A stretch of DNA of 5,719 nt. It comes from Comamonas sp. lk (GTDB taxonomy: Bacteria; Pseudomonadota; Gammaproteobacteria; Burkholderiales; Burkholderiaceae_C). Shown in pieces: positions 1-5,719 of this stretch; the first letter of the stretch is position 1; each line of letters begins with the position of its first letter. Where the stretch lies: NCBI GenBank assembly GCA_945898105.1, contig CAMDHL010000153.1, forward strand, positions 1 through 5,719, read 5' to 3'. The notes under the pieces are model-generated. The model was not told the origin of the DNA and searched no databases. It saw only the letters and a list, made by a program, of their open reading frames with translations. The position numbers and the translations under genes are program-made.

Positions 1-97
1 AAGCAGCCAACAGCAAGGCTACAGCGCCCAAGCCAATGCGCATCACAACACGGCGCTGCAGCATGCCCGCCGTTCCAACGCAAGCAGGATTTTTCAT
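1..97 (-). CDS. Probable Sco1/SenC family copper chaperone, N-terminal fragment (cut by window edge)
   Basis: The first 32 codons of a gene that continues past the left edge. The start ATG overlaps the ctaB stop as ATGA, so translation is probably coupled; no Shine-Dalgarno sequence is visible upstream. The visible peptide has a short polar start, an arginine pair at residues 15-16 and a hydrophobic run (about 21-32, ending LLLAA). This looks like a signal peptide or membrane anchor. The next codon begins with T, so a lipobox cysteine after LAA is possible but not visible. A second in-frame ATG at 64 (residue 12, just before the arginine pair) is an alternative start. The Sco1/SenC identity is inferred from position: directly after ctaB in Burkholderiales oxidase loci usually lies a Sco gene, whose exported thioredoxin-fold product helps deliver copper to the CuA site of subunit II. 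None of the catalytic domain is visible, so any exported protein would fit the sequence alone. Confidence 0.6.
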   Translation of the reverse strand, partial: MKNPACVGTAGMLQRRVVMRIGLGAVALLLAA

Positions 98-1002
98 AAG
101 AGGTAATGGTCCAGCAGCAAGGCGGCGAACAAGGCGCTGAGATGAATTAGTGAAAAGCGGAAAGTGGCGCGCGCCAGGGTGTCGGAGTAGTTGCGCAGTA
201 GGCGCCAGGCATAGACACAAAACCAGATGCTTAAAACCACTGCGGCAGCCAGATAAAGCCAAGAACTCATGCCGTACATAAAGGGCAGCAGACACGCGGC
301 AAAGAGAACCCAGGTGTAAAGCAGGATATGCAGTCGGGTGAATTCGCTGCCGTGGGTAACAGGCAGCATGGGTAAGCCGGACTTGCGGTAGTCTTCCACC
401 CGGTACAAGGCCAAAGCCCAGAAATGCGGTGGCGTCCACAAGAAAATAATAAGAAACAAAATCAACGCTTCAGGTCCGACATCGCCGGTCATAGCCGCCC
501 AGCCCAGCACCGGCGGCATCGCGCCAGAGGCGCCGCCGATCACAATGTTTTGCGGTGTTAAAGGTTTGAGGATGACGGTGTAAATCACCGCGTAGCCGAC
601 GAAGGTGGCAAAGGTCAGCCACATGGTCAAGGCGTTGACCCAGACAAACAAAATCGCCGAACCGGCACTGCACAAGAGTGCGGAAAAAATCAGGGTCTGC
701 GTATTACTCAGTTCACCGCGTGCTGTCGGTCGCCAAGAAGTGCGCTTCATCTTCGCGTCAATCTGCTGCTCCACGATGCAGTTAAAAGCAGCCGCTGCTG
801 CCGACACCAGCCAAATACCAAAACATGCAATCGTCGCCAGCCGTACTTGGGCCCAATCCGGCGCGCCAGGCACGGCTAGCACCATGCCGATGAGGGCGCA
901 AAACACAATCAGCTGAATCACGCGTGGTTTGGTCAGGGCGTGGAACTGCCGCACCACCGACATGGTAGGTAGCAGAGCGGTGATGCTGGCCGGTGGGGTC
1001 AC
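94..1002 (-). CDS. ctaB: Protoheme IX farnesyltransferase (heme O synthase), CtaB/Cox10
   Basis: An integral membrane prenyltransferase of the UbiA superfamily that adds a farnesyl group from farnesyl diphosphate to heme B, giving heme O, the substrate of CtaA. The 302 residues are normal for the family. The diphosphate/Mg-binding region is visible as N74, D82, K84-M85, R87-T88 and R91-P92, an N-x7-D arrangement followed by MKRT and RP. Further family signatures are [16 protein letters not shown] (149-164), PPHFW (191-195) and the second acidic loop with D204-Y205 followed by [11 protein letters not shown] (208-218). Hydrophobic segments across residues 30-300 fit about nine membrane helices. 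The start given is GTG at 1002, which overlaps the ctaA stop as GTGA. An in-frame ATG at 963 (residue 14, MSVVRQF) is a credible alternative, because the conserved family region begins only near TKPRV (24-28). Neither start has a strong Shine-Dalgarno site. Function is near certain; the start is not. Confidence 0.96.
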   Translation of the reverse strand: MTPPASITALLPTMSVVRQFHALTKPRVIQLIVFCALIGMVLAVPGAPDWAQVRLATIACFGIWLVSAAAAAFNCIVEQQIDAKMKRTSWRPTARGELSNTQTLIFSALLCSAGSAILFVWVNALTMWLTFATFVGYAVIYTVILKPLTPQNIVIGGASGAMPPVLGWAAMTGDVGPEALILFLIIFLWTPPHFWALALYRVEDYRKSGLPMLPVTHGSEFTRLHILLYTWVLFAACLLPFMYGMSSWLYLAAAVVLSIWFCVYAWRLLRNYSDTLARATFRFSLIHLSALFAALLLDHYLL

Positions 1003-2165
1003 GTTGCTTGTCTCAATGTTGTGGGCAATGGCACAGGGCTGTTCACTCGCAATCGGCTAACGGTCAACAACCAAACCAGGCAAACCAGCATGGCACCAGC
1101 CCCACCGGTATGCAGCACGGCGGCCAGCAGAGGCCAACCCAGCACCACGTTACTCAAGCCAGTAGCCAACTGCAAGGCTAACAGCAATCCCAAAAGCTGC
1201 ATCGGCCGGCGTAGGGCCGGATAGGTACGCAATTGCCAGAGCACAAGGGCAATAACCAAAACTAGGACTCCTGCCATCCAACGGTGCACCATATGGATAG
1301 CGGTAAGCGCTTCAAAGGTGATGGGGCTTCCATCGGGCTGCAGACCTAAGGGGCGCCAGAGCGCAAACCCTTGAGCAAAGTCCATCGGCGGCCAATGGCT
1401 GGCTTGGCAGGTGGGGAATTCCATGCAGGCCAGCACCGCGTAATTGGTACTGACCCAACCACCCAGCGCGGCCTGTAGCAGCAGCGCCGCCAGGGCTAGC
1501 CACATACCGGCGCGCATAGAAACCGAGATAAGCTGGACTTGCCGGGCACCCGACTGCAGCCATAGTTGAGCTGCCTGCAAAGTCAACAAGCCCAGCAAAC
1601 CATAGCCGCCTAGCAAGTGCAAAGTGACGATGGCCGGGAAAAGTTTCATCGTGACTGTCAAGGCGCCGAAGGCGCCCTGCACGCACACCCAAACCAGAGT
1701 CGCAATCGCCCACGCAGGGTGGATGGGCGCTTGCTGTTGTAAACCCCGTGCCTTTCGATGGTCAAGCCAGGCGCTGATGGCTAGCACCACGATCAGCATA
1801 CCCACGCCTGAAGCCAGGTAGCGGTGCAGCATCTCGATCCAGGCCTTGCCATGCGTAACAGGGCCCTCAGGGTTGACGGTCTGCGCTTGCTCAATGGCGC
1901 CGAGCGCGCCGACCGGGCTGGCATGGCCATAGCATCCAGGCCAATCCGGGCAGCCCAAGCCGCTGTCGGTCAGGCGCGTAAATGCGCCGAATAAAACCAA
2001 ATCAAATGTCAGGAACAAGGTGGTCAGTGTCAAGGCATAGTGCCAACCACCGGCCTGCCGATGACGGCCGCTCCATAGCAGGTAGGCCAAGGGTATGGCA
2101 GCTACGGCCATGCCGATCAGCACAAGCCGGCCTATCGGCGAGAGGTTCCAGAGCGCGGTTTCCAT
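999..2165 (-). CDS. ctaA: Heme A synthase, CtaA/Cox15
   Basis: A membrane monooxygenase that oxidises the C8 methyl of heme O to a formyl group, giving heme A for the oxidase. The 388 residues are within the usual range, with about eight predicted membrane helices in two related halves. Visible signatures: [16 protein letters not shown] (63-78), the family's strongest motif; EMLHR (111-115) with E111 and H114; H183 in TLHLLGG; HMVHR (291-295); and H352 in LHTGG. These histidines match the heme ligands known for the family. Two cysteine pairs, C72/C78 and C247/C253 (CMEFPTC), lie in the loops where many bacterial CtaA proteins carry a disulfide. The ATG start has an AGGGAA Shine-Dalgarno-like site about 5 bases upstream and follows the Sco-like gene after 18 bases. 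The stop overlaps the ctaB GTG, which matches the two enzymes acting in sequence (CtaB first, CtaA second). Confidence 0.97.
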   Translation of the reverse strand: METALWNLSPIGRLVLIGMAVAAIPLAYLLWSGRHRQAGGWHYALTLTTLFLTFDLVLFGAFTRLTDSGLGCPDWPGCYGHASPVGALGAIEQAQTVNPEGPVTHGKAWIEMLHRYLASGVGMLIVVLAISAWLDHRKARGLQQQAPIHPAWAIATLVWVCVQGAFGALTVTMKLFPAIVTLHLLGGYGLLGLLTLQAAQLWLQSGARQVQLISVSMRAGMWLALAALLLQAALGGWVSTNYAVLACMEFPTCQASHWPPMDFAQGFALWRPLGLQPDGSPITFEALTAIHMVHRWMAGVLVLVIALVLWQLRTYPALRRPMQLLGLLLALQLATGLSNVVLGWPLLAAVLHTGGAGAMLVCLVWLLTVSRLRVNSPVPLPTTLRQAT

Positions 2166-2183
2166 CGTGTTCCCTACTAAGCC

Positions 2184-2870
2184 TTAGCGCCCAGGTGTGT
2201 CCCAAAACGCAGAAGCACGTAACAGACGCTCCATATCGCGCTTCACTTTTGGGGCCTGGTCCGCATCGATACGCGCCGGGAAACGCATCATCCAGTTGCC
2301 CAGTGGATCGACCATATACAAATGGTCTTGTAAAGCAGTGCCCTGCTCGGGCTGCAGCCAGGTTTGCAATTGATCAGCGGGGACGCGTAACACCGTCGCG
2401 CTGGCCAAGGCGGGCAGCAAACTTGGCGCAATGGCTGCATCATCACTGACCAGCCATACCCAATCTACACGGTCTTTTTCTTTGCCCACGCCTTCGCGCA
2501 ACTGGCGCTGAATGTACAAATGGTGCTGGCACTTCGCATCGCAGGCGCCGCCCGCCACGCTGATCAAAAGCCATTGGCCTTTGAGAGCGCGCACGTTGGT
2601 CTGCTTGCCCGCCATCTCGACGGCCTGCATGTCCGGCAAAGGGCGCTGCGGGTCGATCAGGGTGCCGAAATTTTGGCGTCCCTGGGGGCGCACCAGGTAA
2701 TAGGTTATGTAGGAGGCCACCACTGGTGCAGCGCAAACCAGCAAGACCATCAACATCTTCCAGCGACCCATGCGGGTATTGGCGGCGTTTGCAGCTATGT
2801 CTTGGGGAGCCGGCATGGAATGCACGGTCAAACCCAGCGGCTGGTCGGGTGAGCTGTCATTGGGGGCCAT
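2184..2870 (-). CDS. Membrane-anchored Sco-like thioredoxin-fold protein, probable oxidase assembly factor
   Basis: A 228-residue protein of a poorly described family found beside SURF1 and ctaA in oxidase loci. Residues 1-37 are polar, 38-60 form one membrane helix, and the rest is a soluble domain that should face the periplasm. That domain reads like a divergent Sco/TlpA thioredoxin fold: a strand-like segment GQWLLISVAGGAC leads into C110-x3-C114 (CDAKC), the same spacing as the copper-binding CxxxC of Sco proteins. H183 in QDHLYMVDPLGNW lies where Sco proteins carry their third copper ligand before a strand-Pro-x-Gly turn. All three candidate ligands are therefore present, although the segment after the histidine is a few residues shorter than in Sco1. 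The reading frame also has a TTG at 2879, but ATG at 2870 is preferred: the only purine-rich stretch (GGGA, 2882-2885) is too close to the TTG. Either start overlaps the end of SURF1. Copper or redox function is inferred. Confidence 0.85.
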   Translation of the reverse strand: MAPNDSSPDQPLGLTVHSMPAPQDIAANAANTRMGRWKMLMVLLVCAAPVVASYITYYLVRPQGRQNFGTLIDPQRPLPDMQAVEMAGKQTNVRALKGQWLLISVAGGACDAKCQHHLYIQRQLREGVGKEKDRVDWVWLVSDDAAIAPSLLPALASATVLRVPADQLQTWLQPEQGTALQDHLYMVDPLGNWMMRFPARIDADQAPKVKRDMERLLRASAFWDTPGR

Positions 2871-3615
2871 GGTTTGCAATATCCCGGGAAGTAGCCGCTG
2901 AGCGGCGAAAAAATTGAAACCACAGGTACAAGCCTGCTATGAGCAGTGACAGCGCAAACCATTGGAATGCGTAGCCATAGTGCTTTTCAATACCAAAATT
3001 GACCACCGACCATTGTCTGCGCAAGCCTTGGCTGGGCGGGCCTGATTCGCGCACCGTAAACGCCTCTAGCGGCAATCCGGTTTGAACCCGGTATTCATCC
3101 AAGTCAAGATTTTGCCGTATCGGCCCCTCGCCTGGCGCTCCCGGGGCATAGAGCTTGGACGGGGCAAGGGCAATGTCACCATCCACCGCTACAGGCCCAG
3201 CGGGGGTTTGCACCTCGGGCAATTGTTCGCGTTGCTCAAAATTGCGCGGTACCCAACCGCGTTGCACCATAAGCACCTGGCCATGCGGCTCCAAACGCAA
3301 AGGCGTGAACACGAAAAAGCCCACTTTGGCATCCATTTGGCGGTTGTCCAAATACAGCGTTTGGTCGGGCAGCCAAGTGCCGTTAAGGCGCACGGGGTGG
3401 TAGAGCACGCCGCCTTCTTGCATGCGGCCTTGGGCAGCTAATGCGAGGACCTCGGCGTTACCTAAGGGCGTTTTACCGGCTTGCACTTGCATGGCGGCCT
3501 GCAAGGCTTCTTTTTGCGCTGCGCGGTCCAACTGCCAAAAGCCCAGCGACAGCCCCAGCAGACTGAAAAAAATAGCCGCTGCAGTCACGCGGTAGAACTT
3601 CGGGTCACGATTCAA
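2857..3615 (-). CDS. SURF1 family cytochrome oxidase biogenesis protein
   Basis: Bacterial SURF1 homologue, an inner-membrane protein needed for efficient oxidase assembly and linked in bacteria to heme A binding and insertion into subunit I. The 252 residues show the expected plan: an N-terminal helix (about 9-28) running into the family motif GFWQLDRAAQK (25-35), a large periplasmic domain, and a C-terminal helix (about 216-235). Other signatures are LYLDNRQMDAKVGFFVFTPL (87-106), VQRGWVPR (117-124) and KHYGYAFQWFALS (211-223), the last carrying the conserved HxGYAxQW pattern. The start is TTG: an AGGA Shine-Dalgarno site lies 7 bases upstream, the first residues match the family start, and the next in-frame ATG (residue 42) would remove the first helix and the WQL motif. 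The gene begins 15 bases from the oppositely oriented DUF2909 gene, so its promoter, if it has its own, must lie inside that gene. Confidence 0.95.
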   Translation of the reverse strand: MNRDPKFYRVTAAAIFFSLLGLSLGFWQLDRAAQKEALQAAMQVQAGKTPLGNAEVLALAAQGRMQEGGVLYHPVRLNGTWLPDQTLYLDNRQMDAKVGFFVFTPLRLEPHGQVLMVQRGWVPRNFEQREQLPEVQTPAGPVAVDGDIALAPSKLYAPGAPGEGPIRQNLDLDEYRVQTGLPLEAFTVRESGPPSQGLRRQWSVVNFGIEKHYGYAFQWFALSLLIAGLYLWFQFFRRSAATSRDIANHGPQ

Positions 3616-3617
3616 AA

Positions 3618-3623
3618 GATAAT
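3618..3623 (+). promoter_or_regulatory. Possible -10 element (GATAAT) for the DUF2909 gene
   Basis: GATAAT matches five of six bases of the sigma-70 -10 consensus and lies 7 bases before the DUF2909 ATG. No convincing -35 hexamer is seen 16-18 bases upstream (the region reads TAGAACTT). If used, transcription would start at or next to the ATG, giving a leaderless or nearly leaderless mRNA, which fits the absence of a Shine-Dalgarno site for this gene. A six-base match can easily arise by chance. Confidence 0.2.
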
Positions 3624-3626
3624 CCT
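3623..3626 (-). promoter_or_regulatory. Shine-Dalgarno site (AGGA) deciding the SURF1 TTG start
   Basis: On the minus strand AGGA is followed by 7 bases and then TTG at 3615. This is standard spacing and is the main sequence evidence that SURF1 starts at a TTG codon. The site lies entirely in the 15-base gap between the SURF1 and DUF2909 start codons. Confidence 0.6.
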
Positions 3627-3630
3627 GTAT

Positions 3631-3852
3631 ATGAGTTACTTTGTTGCCCTTGGCTTCTTAGCCGTTATTGCCAGCTTGGCCACCGCCTTGTTTTTCATGT
3701 TGCGCGGCGGAAGCGGAGGGCCTGCCAAATCGCGTCGCATGGCAAGGGCATTAGCCTTGCGGGTTGGCTTTTCTATCTTGCTCTTCGTCTGTATTCTTTT
3801 GTCCTGGCAAGCCGGCTGGATTCAACCTACCGGCATACCACCGGGCACCTGA
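3631..3852 (+). CDS. Twin transmembrane protein, DUF2909 family
   Basis: A 73-residue protein with two hydrophobic helices, about residues 2-23 (SYFVALGFLAVIASLATALFF) and 44-61 (GFSILLFVCILLSW). A basic, glycine-rich link (RGGSGGPAKSRRMARALALR) joins them, and the protein ends in WIQPTGIPPG. This fits the small DUF2909 family, which occurs beside oxidase genes in Burkholderiales; its biochemical role is unknown to me, though the setting suggests an oxidase-related membrane factor. The basic link suggests that the loop is cytoplasmic and both ends periplasmic. The frame is open further upstream, to 3481, but that stretch is antisense to SURF1 and does not resemble the family, so the ATG at 3631 is chosen. 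No Shine-Dalgarno site precedes it. It is the only plus-strand gene here, divergent from SURF1 by 15 bases and convergent with coxC, with a terminator between them. Confidence 0.88.
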   Translation: MSYFVALGFLAVIASLATALFFMLRGGSGGPAKSRRMARALALRVGFSILLFVCILLSWQAGWIQPTGIPPGT

Positions 3853-3876
3853 CGACAACTTAGCTTTCCAGTAAAC

Positions 3877-3903
3877 AAAAAGGCACCTCACGGTGCCTTT
3901 TTT
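3877..3903. terminator. Bidirectional intrinsic terminator between DUF2909 and coxC
   Basis: An 11-base-pair perfect stem (AAAAAGGCACC, 3877-3887, with GGTGCCTTTTT, 3892-3902) closed by a four-base loop TCAC. On the plus strand a run of six T (3898-3903) follows the GC-rich part; on the minus strand a run of five T is followed by GTTT. It lies 24 bases after the DUF2909 stop and 14 bases after the coxC stop on the other strand, exactly where a shared terminator for two convergent genes is expected. It implies that transcripts from the cox11-coxC side mostly end here, so SURF1 and the genes after it probably need their own promoter. Confidence 0.9.
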
Positions 3904-3917
3904 GCGCCTCCAAGGCC

Positions 3918-4799
3918 TTACATCCAGTAAACAAGAATGTACAAACCGAGCCAGACCACGTCCACAAAGTGCCAATACCAGGCAGCACCTTCGAAACCAA
4001 AATGGCGGTCGGGGCTGAAGTGCCCTTTCTGCAAGCGCAGCGTAATGAACAAGAGCATCAACATGCCTACCAACACGTGAAAGCCGTGAAAGCCGGTCAA
4101 CATGAAGAAAGTGGATCCGTAGATGCCGGAACTGAGCTTCAGATTGAGCGCCGAATAAGCGTGGTAATACTCATAGCCCTGAACGAGCAAGAAAGTAATA
4201 CCCAAAAGCACCGTCAGCCACATAAAGCTAATGGTTTTGCTGCGATTGCCATCGATCAGCGCGTGGTGCGCGATGGTTAAAGTAACGCCCGAGCTCAAGA
4301 GCAAAGCGGTATTGATTGTGGGCAACCAGAACGGGCCCATGGTGGTGAATGGCTCGATGATGCCGGCGGGCGAAGCAGTTACACCAGCAGCAAGACTGGG
4401 CCAGACCGATTTAAAGCCAGGCCACAAGAGTGCGTTATCTAAACTGCCCAGCGCGGGTACCGAGTGCGAGCGAGCCCACCACAGGGCGCTAAAGAAAGCG
4501 CCAAAGAACATGACTTCCGAGAAGATGAACCAGCTCATGCTCCAGCGGAAAGACAGGTCGATTTTGCGACCATACTGTCCAGTTTCACTTTCATGGACTG
4601 CCTCGCCAAACCATTGGAACAACACGAAAAAGAGAAACAACATGCCAAAGGCTAACGAGTAACGACCCCAGTCAGCCCCGTTAATCCACTGGCCCGCACC
4701 CAGGATCACGAAGAACAAAGCCAGCGACGCCATGAAGGGATGACGAGAAGGCTGGGGAACAAAATAATACGGTTTTGCGCCGTGTGCAGTGCTACTCAT
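3918..4799 (-). CDS. coxC: Cytochrome c oxidase subunit III
   Basis: Structural subunit III of an aa3-type cytochrome c oxidase (also called ctaE). This seven-helix membrane protein carries no metal; it stabilises the catalytic subunit and supports proton uptake. The 293 residues are normal for a proteobacterial subunit III. Visible signatures are the N-terminal YYFVPQPSRHP (11-21), the helix with conserved E95 in FSEVMFFGAFFSALWWAR (93-110), LPTINTALLLSSG (159-171), QGYEYYHA (207-214), TGFHGFHVLVG (235-245) and the C-terminal GAAWYWHFVDVVWL (271-284). The ATG at 4799 has a GGAG Shine-Dalgarno site 5 bases upstream. A 54-base gap without a terminator separates it from DUF2970, so the two are probably on one transcript. 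The bidirectional hairpin follows the stop. Confidence 0.98.
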   Translation of the reverse strand: MSSTAHGAKPYYFVPQPSRHPFMASLALFFVILGAGQWINGADWGRYSLAFGMLFLFFVLFQWFGEAVHESETGQYGRKIDLSFRWSMSWFIFSEVMFFGAFFSALWWARSHSVPALGSLDNALLWPGFKSVWPSLAAGVTASPAGIIEPFTTMGPFWLPTINTALLLSSGVTLTIAHHALIDGNRSKTISFMWLTVLLGITFLLVQGYEYYHAYSALNLKLSSGIYGSTFFMLTGFHGFHVLVGMLMLLFITLRLQKGHFSPDRHFGFEGAAWYWHFVDVVWLGLYILVYWM

Positions 4800-4853
4800 T
4801 TCAGCTCCATTTTTCCAAATTCAATTCTAGGAACGCAGTGCTGTCGCCTGCGC

Positions 4854-5075
4854 TTATTTACCAACCACCCAGGTAGCCAAGCCGATAAGGCTGATTACCA
4901 AAACCAATACCGCAATAATGCCCGCCAGCAAGACATGCAACGGGTTTACCTTAGCCGCATCTTCCTCAAAACCAGCACGGCTGCGAATTCCAATAAACGA
5001 CCATGCCACGGTTTTAAGGCTGCGCAGCAACGATGGACGCACCACATTGACAGGCACGGCGTTAGCTTCACTCAT
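4854..5075 (-). CDS. DUF2970 family one-helix membrane protein
   Basis: A 73-residue protein with a basic, amphipathic first half and one membrane helix (about residues 47-69), followed by a very short tail. The segment TVAWSFIGIRSRAGFEED (22-39), then AKVNPLHV (41-48), is the typical core of DUF2970, a small family usually located between cox11 and the subunit III gene in beta- and some gammaproteobacteria. The positive N-terminus suggests it stays in the cytoplasm. No catalytic or metal-binding residues are evident (no cysteine; one histidine). The start overlaps the cox11 stop as ATGA, and an AAGGTG Shine-Dalgarno site lies 8 bases upstream inside the cox11 coding region, so the start is well supported. 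Its role is unknown; the conserved position suggests an accessory part in oxidase assembly. Confidence 0.9.
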   Translation of the reverse strand: MSEANAVPVNVVRPSLLRSLKTVAWSFIGIRSRAGFEEDAAKVNPLHVLLAGIIAVLVLVISLIGLATWVVGK

Positions 5076-5662
5076 GAGCCAGTCACCTTGGGCGCAAGGG
5101 CGGCAACCGGCGCAGGTGGAACCTTGCCGCCCACCTCAAAAAACGTGTATGACAGTGTGATAGTTGTCACATCTTTAGAGAGCTTGGGATCAATCACAAA
5201 CACCACTGGCCAGGATTTCTTCTCACCGGCTTCCAGTGTGTACTGGTTAAAGCAAAAGCACTCCAACTTATTGAAATGCGCCGCGGCTTGTTGTGGTGCA
5301 TAGCTAGGAATCGCCTGTGCAGCCATACGGCGATTCTGTGTGTTCTGGAATTCGTACATCACCGTCATCATTTCACCCGGATGCACTTGCAAAGAACTTT
5401 GGGCTGGCTTGAACTGCCAGGGGCCCCGGCTATTTGCATCAAATTCCACCGTGATGGTGCGGCTGGTATCGACCTGCGTGTTAGCAGGGATTTTGGCTTT
5501 TTCGCCAGGAACAGCCAACTCTGCCAAAGCCAGGATGTTAACTCCTGTCATCCGGCAGATTGCATCATAGATAGGGACCAAGGCATAACCAAAGCCAAAC
5601 ATGGCCAACACCACCACCGCCAGTTTGCGCAGCATGGTGGAGTTATGAAAACGCGAGTTCAT
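5072..5662 (-). CDS. ctaG: Cytochrome c oxidase assembly protein CtaG/Cox11, CuB copper chaperone
   Basis: Cox11-type copper chaperone that delivers Cu(I) to the CuB site of subunit I; here ctaG means this family, not the unrelated multi-helix CtaG of Bacillus. With the ATG at 5662 it has 196 residues: a short cytoplasmic start, one membrane helix (about 11-30) and a periplasmic immunoglobulin-like domain. The copper-binding motif CFCF is present (C135, C137, in KLECFCFNQ), as is the conserved cysteine after the helix, C36 (YDAICRMTG). Other family features are FGYALVPIY (24-32), PGE (95-97) and the late motif with VFVIDPKL (154-161). The frame is open to a TTG at 5707, but ATG at 5662 fits the family start and lies 7 bases after the stop of the upstream small gene. 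No strong Shine-Dalgarno site is seen, so coupling to the preceding stop is likely. A further ATG at 5635 is less likely. Translation ends within the DUF2970 start. Confidence 0.95.
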   Translation of the reverse strand: MNSRFHNSTMLRKLAVVVLAMFGFGYALVPIYDAICRMTGVNILALAELAVPGEKAKIPANTQVDTSRTITVEFDANSRGPWQFKPAQSSLQVHPGEMMTVMYEFQNTQNRRMAAQAIPSYAPQQAAAHFNKLECFCFNQYTLEAGEKKSWPVVFVIDPKLSKDVTTITLSYTFFEVGGKVPPAPVAALAPKVTGS

Positions 5663-5669
5663 GCGCAAC

Positions 5670-5719
5670 TTAGTGACTAAGCAAAACCATTTTGACAAAT
5701 ATGCCAATGAAAAAAACCA
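5670..5719 (-). CDS. C-terminal fragment of a small membrane protein, likely cytochrome oxidase small assembly protein
   Basis: In the third minus-strand frame the right edge of the window holds 15 open codons, VFFIGIFVKMVLLSH, then TAA at 5672-5670. The peptide is a hydrophobic helix end with one lysine followed by VLL. It resembles the C-terminus of the roughly 40-residue 'cytochrome oxidase small assembly protein' known to lie between the subunit I gene and cox11 in Burkholderiales. The stop is 7 bases from the cox11 ATG, the spacing expected of consecutive genes in an operon. The start and most of the protein are outside the window, and 15 codons are weak evidence alone; position carries much of the call. 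Confidence 0.5.
   Translation of the reverse strand, partial: VFFIGIFVKMVLLSH

Noticed and set aside
1982..2449. Plus-strand open frame of 155 codons
   Set aside because: Antisense to the ctaA N-terminus and the Sco-like gene. It is rich in Arg, Pro and Ser with no family resemblance.
3481..3630. N-terminal extension of the DUF2909 reading frame back to an ATG at 3481
   Set aside because: This part is antisense to the SURF1 N-terminus, has no membrane-helix or family character, and the DUF2909 family normally begins at MxY/F as at 3631.
3627..3632. TATACA on the minus strand as a -10 element for SURF1
   Set aside because: Only four of six consensus bases match, no -35 element is present, and the resulting transcript would begin within or after the AGGA ribosome binding site.
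4834..4852. Inverted repeat CGCAG...CTGCG between DUF2970 and coxC as a terminator
   Set aside because: Only five base pairs with a nine-base loop and no T run on the minus strand, so it should not stop transcription into coxC.
4740..5303. Plus-strand open frame of 187 codons
   Set aside because: It is antisense to the coxC start, DUF2970 and the cox11 CFCF region, all recognisable families. The translated product has no recognisable domain and low-complexity stretches typical of a shadow frame.
5663..5707. Extension of cox11 to a TTG at 5707
   Set aside because: No Shine-Dalgarno site is visible, the added residues do not fit the family, and it would overlap the small upstream gene by 38 bases in another frame.

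Overview
The window is a piece of a cytochrome c oxidase (aa3-type) biogenesis locus of a proteobacterium, most likely a betaproteobacterium of the order Burkholderiales. That placement rests on the gene order and on two small families I know from such loci (DUF2970 and the twin-transmembrane DUF2909 family). It is inference from protein families; no rRNA or other phylogenetic marker is present.

Layout. Eight genes lie on the minus strand and one small gene on the plus strand. Reading the minus strand from the right edge: the last 15 codons of a small membrane protein resembling the 'cytochrome oxidase small assembly protein' (5670-5719); ctaG/cox11, the copper chaperone for the CuB site (5072-5662); a DUF2970 one-helix protein (4854-5075); coxC/ctaE, oxidase subunit III (3918-4799); then a bidirectional terminator (3877-3903) and the plus-strand DUF2909 gene (3631-3852). 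Beyond it, again on the minus strand: SURF1 (2857-3615); a membrane-anchored Sco-like thioredoxin-fold protein (2184-2870); ctaA, heme A synthase (999-2165); ctaB, heme O synthase (94-1002); and the first 32 codons of a probable Sco1/SenC gene (1-97).

How the genes work together. CtaB farnesylates heme B to heme O and CtaA oxidises heme O to heme A, the cofactor of subunit I. SURF1 is associated with heme insertion. Cox11 supplies CuB, Sco proteins help metallate CuA, and CoxC is a structural subunit. Subunits I and II (ctaD, ctaC) are not in the window; by gene order they would lie beyond the right edge.

The minus-strand genes are tightly packed, with 4-base stop/start overlaps at cox11/DUF2970, ctaA/ctaB and ctaB/sco, so translational coupling is likely. 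The one break is around DUF2909: a strong hairpin separates it from coxC, and only 15 bases separate its start from that of SURF1. The longest stretch without a gene is under 70 bases. I saw no mobile element, tRNA, rRNA, CRISPR array or phage gene. This is mainly a conserved housekeeping locus; the points worth a second look are the Sco-like protein with candidate copper ligands, the divergent DUF2909/SURF1 start region, and the small gene cut off at the right edge.
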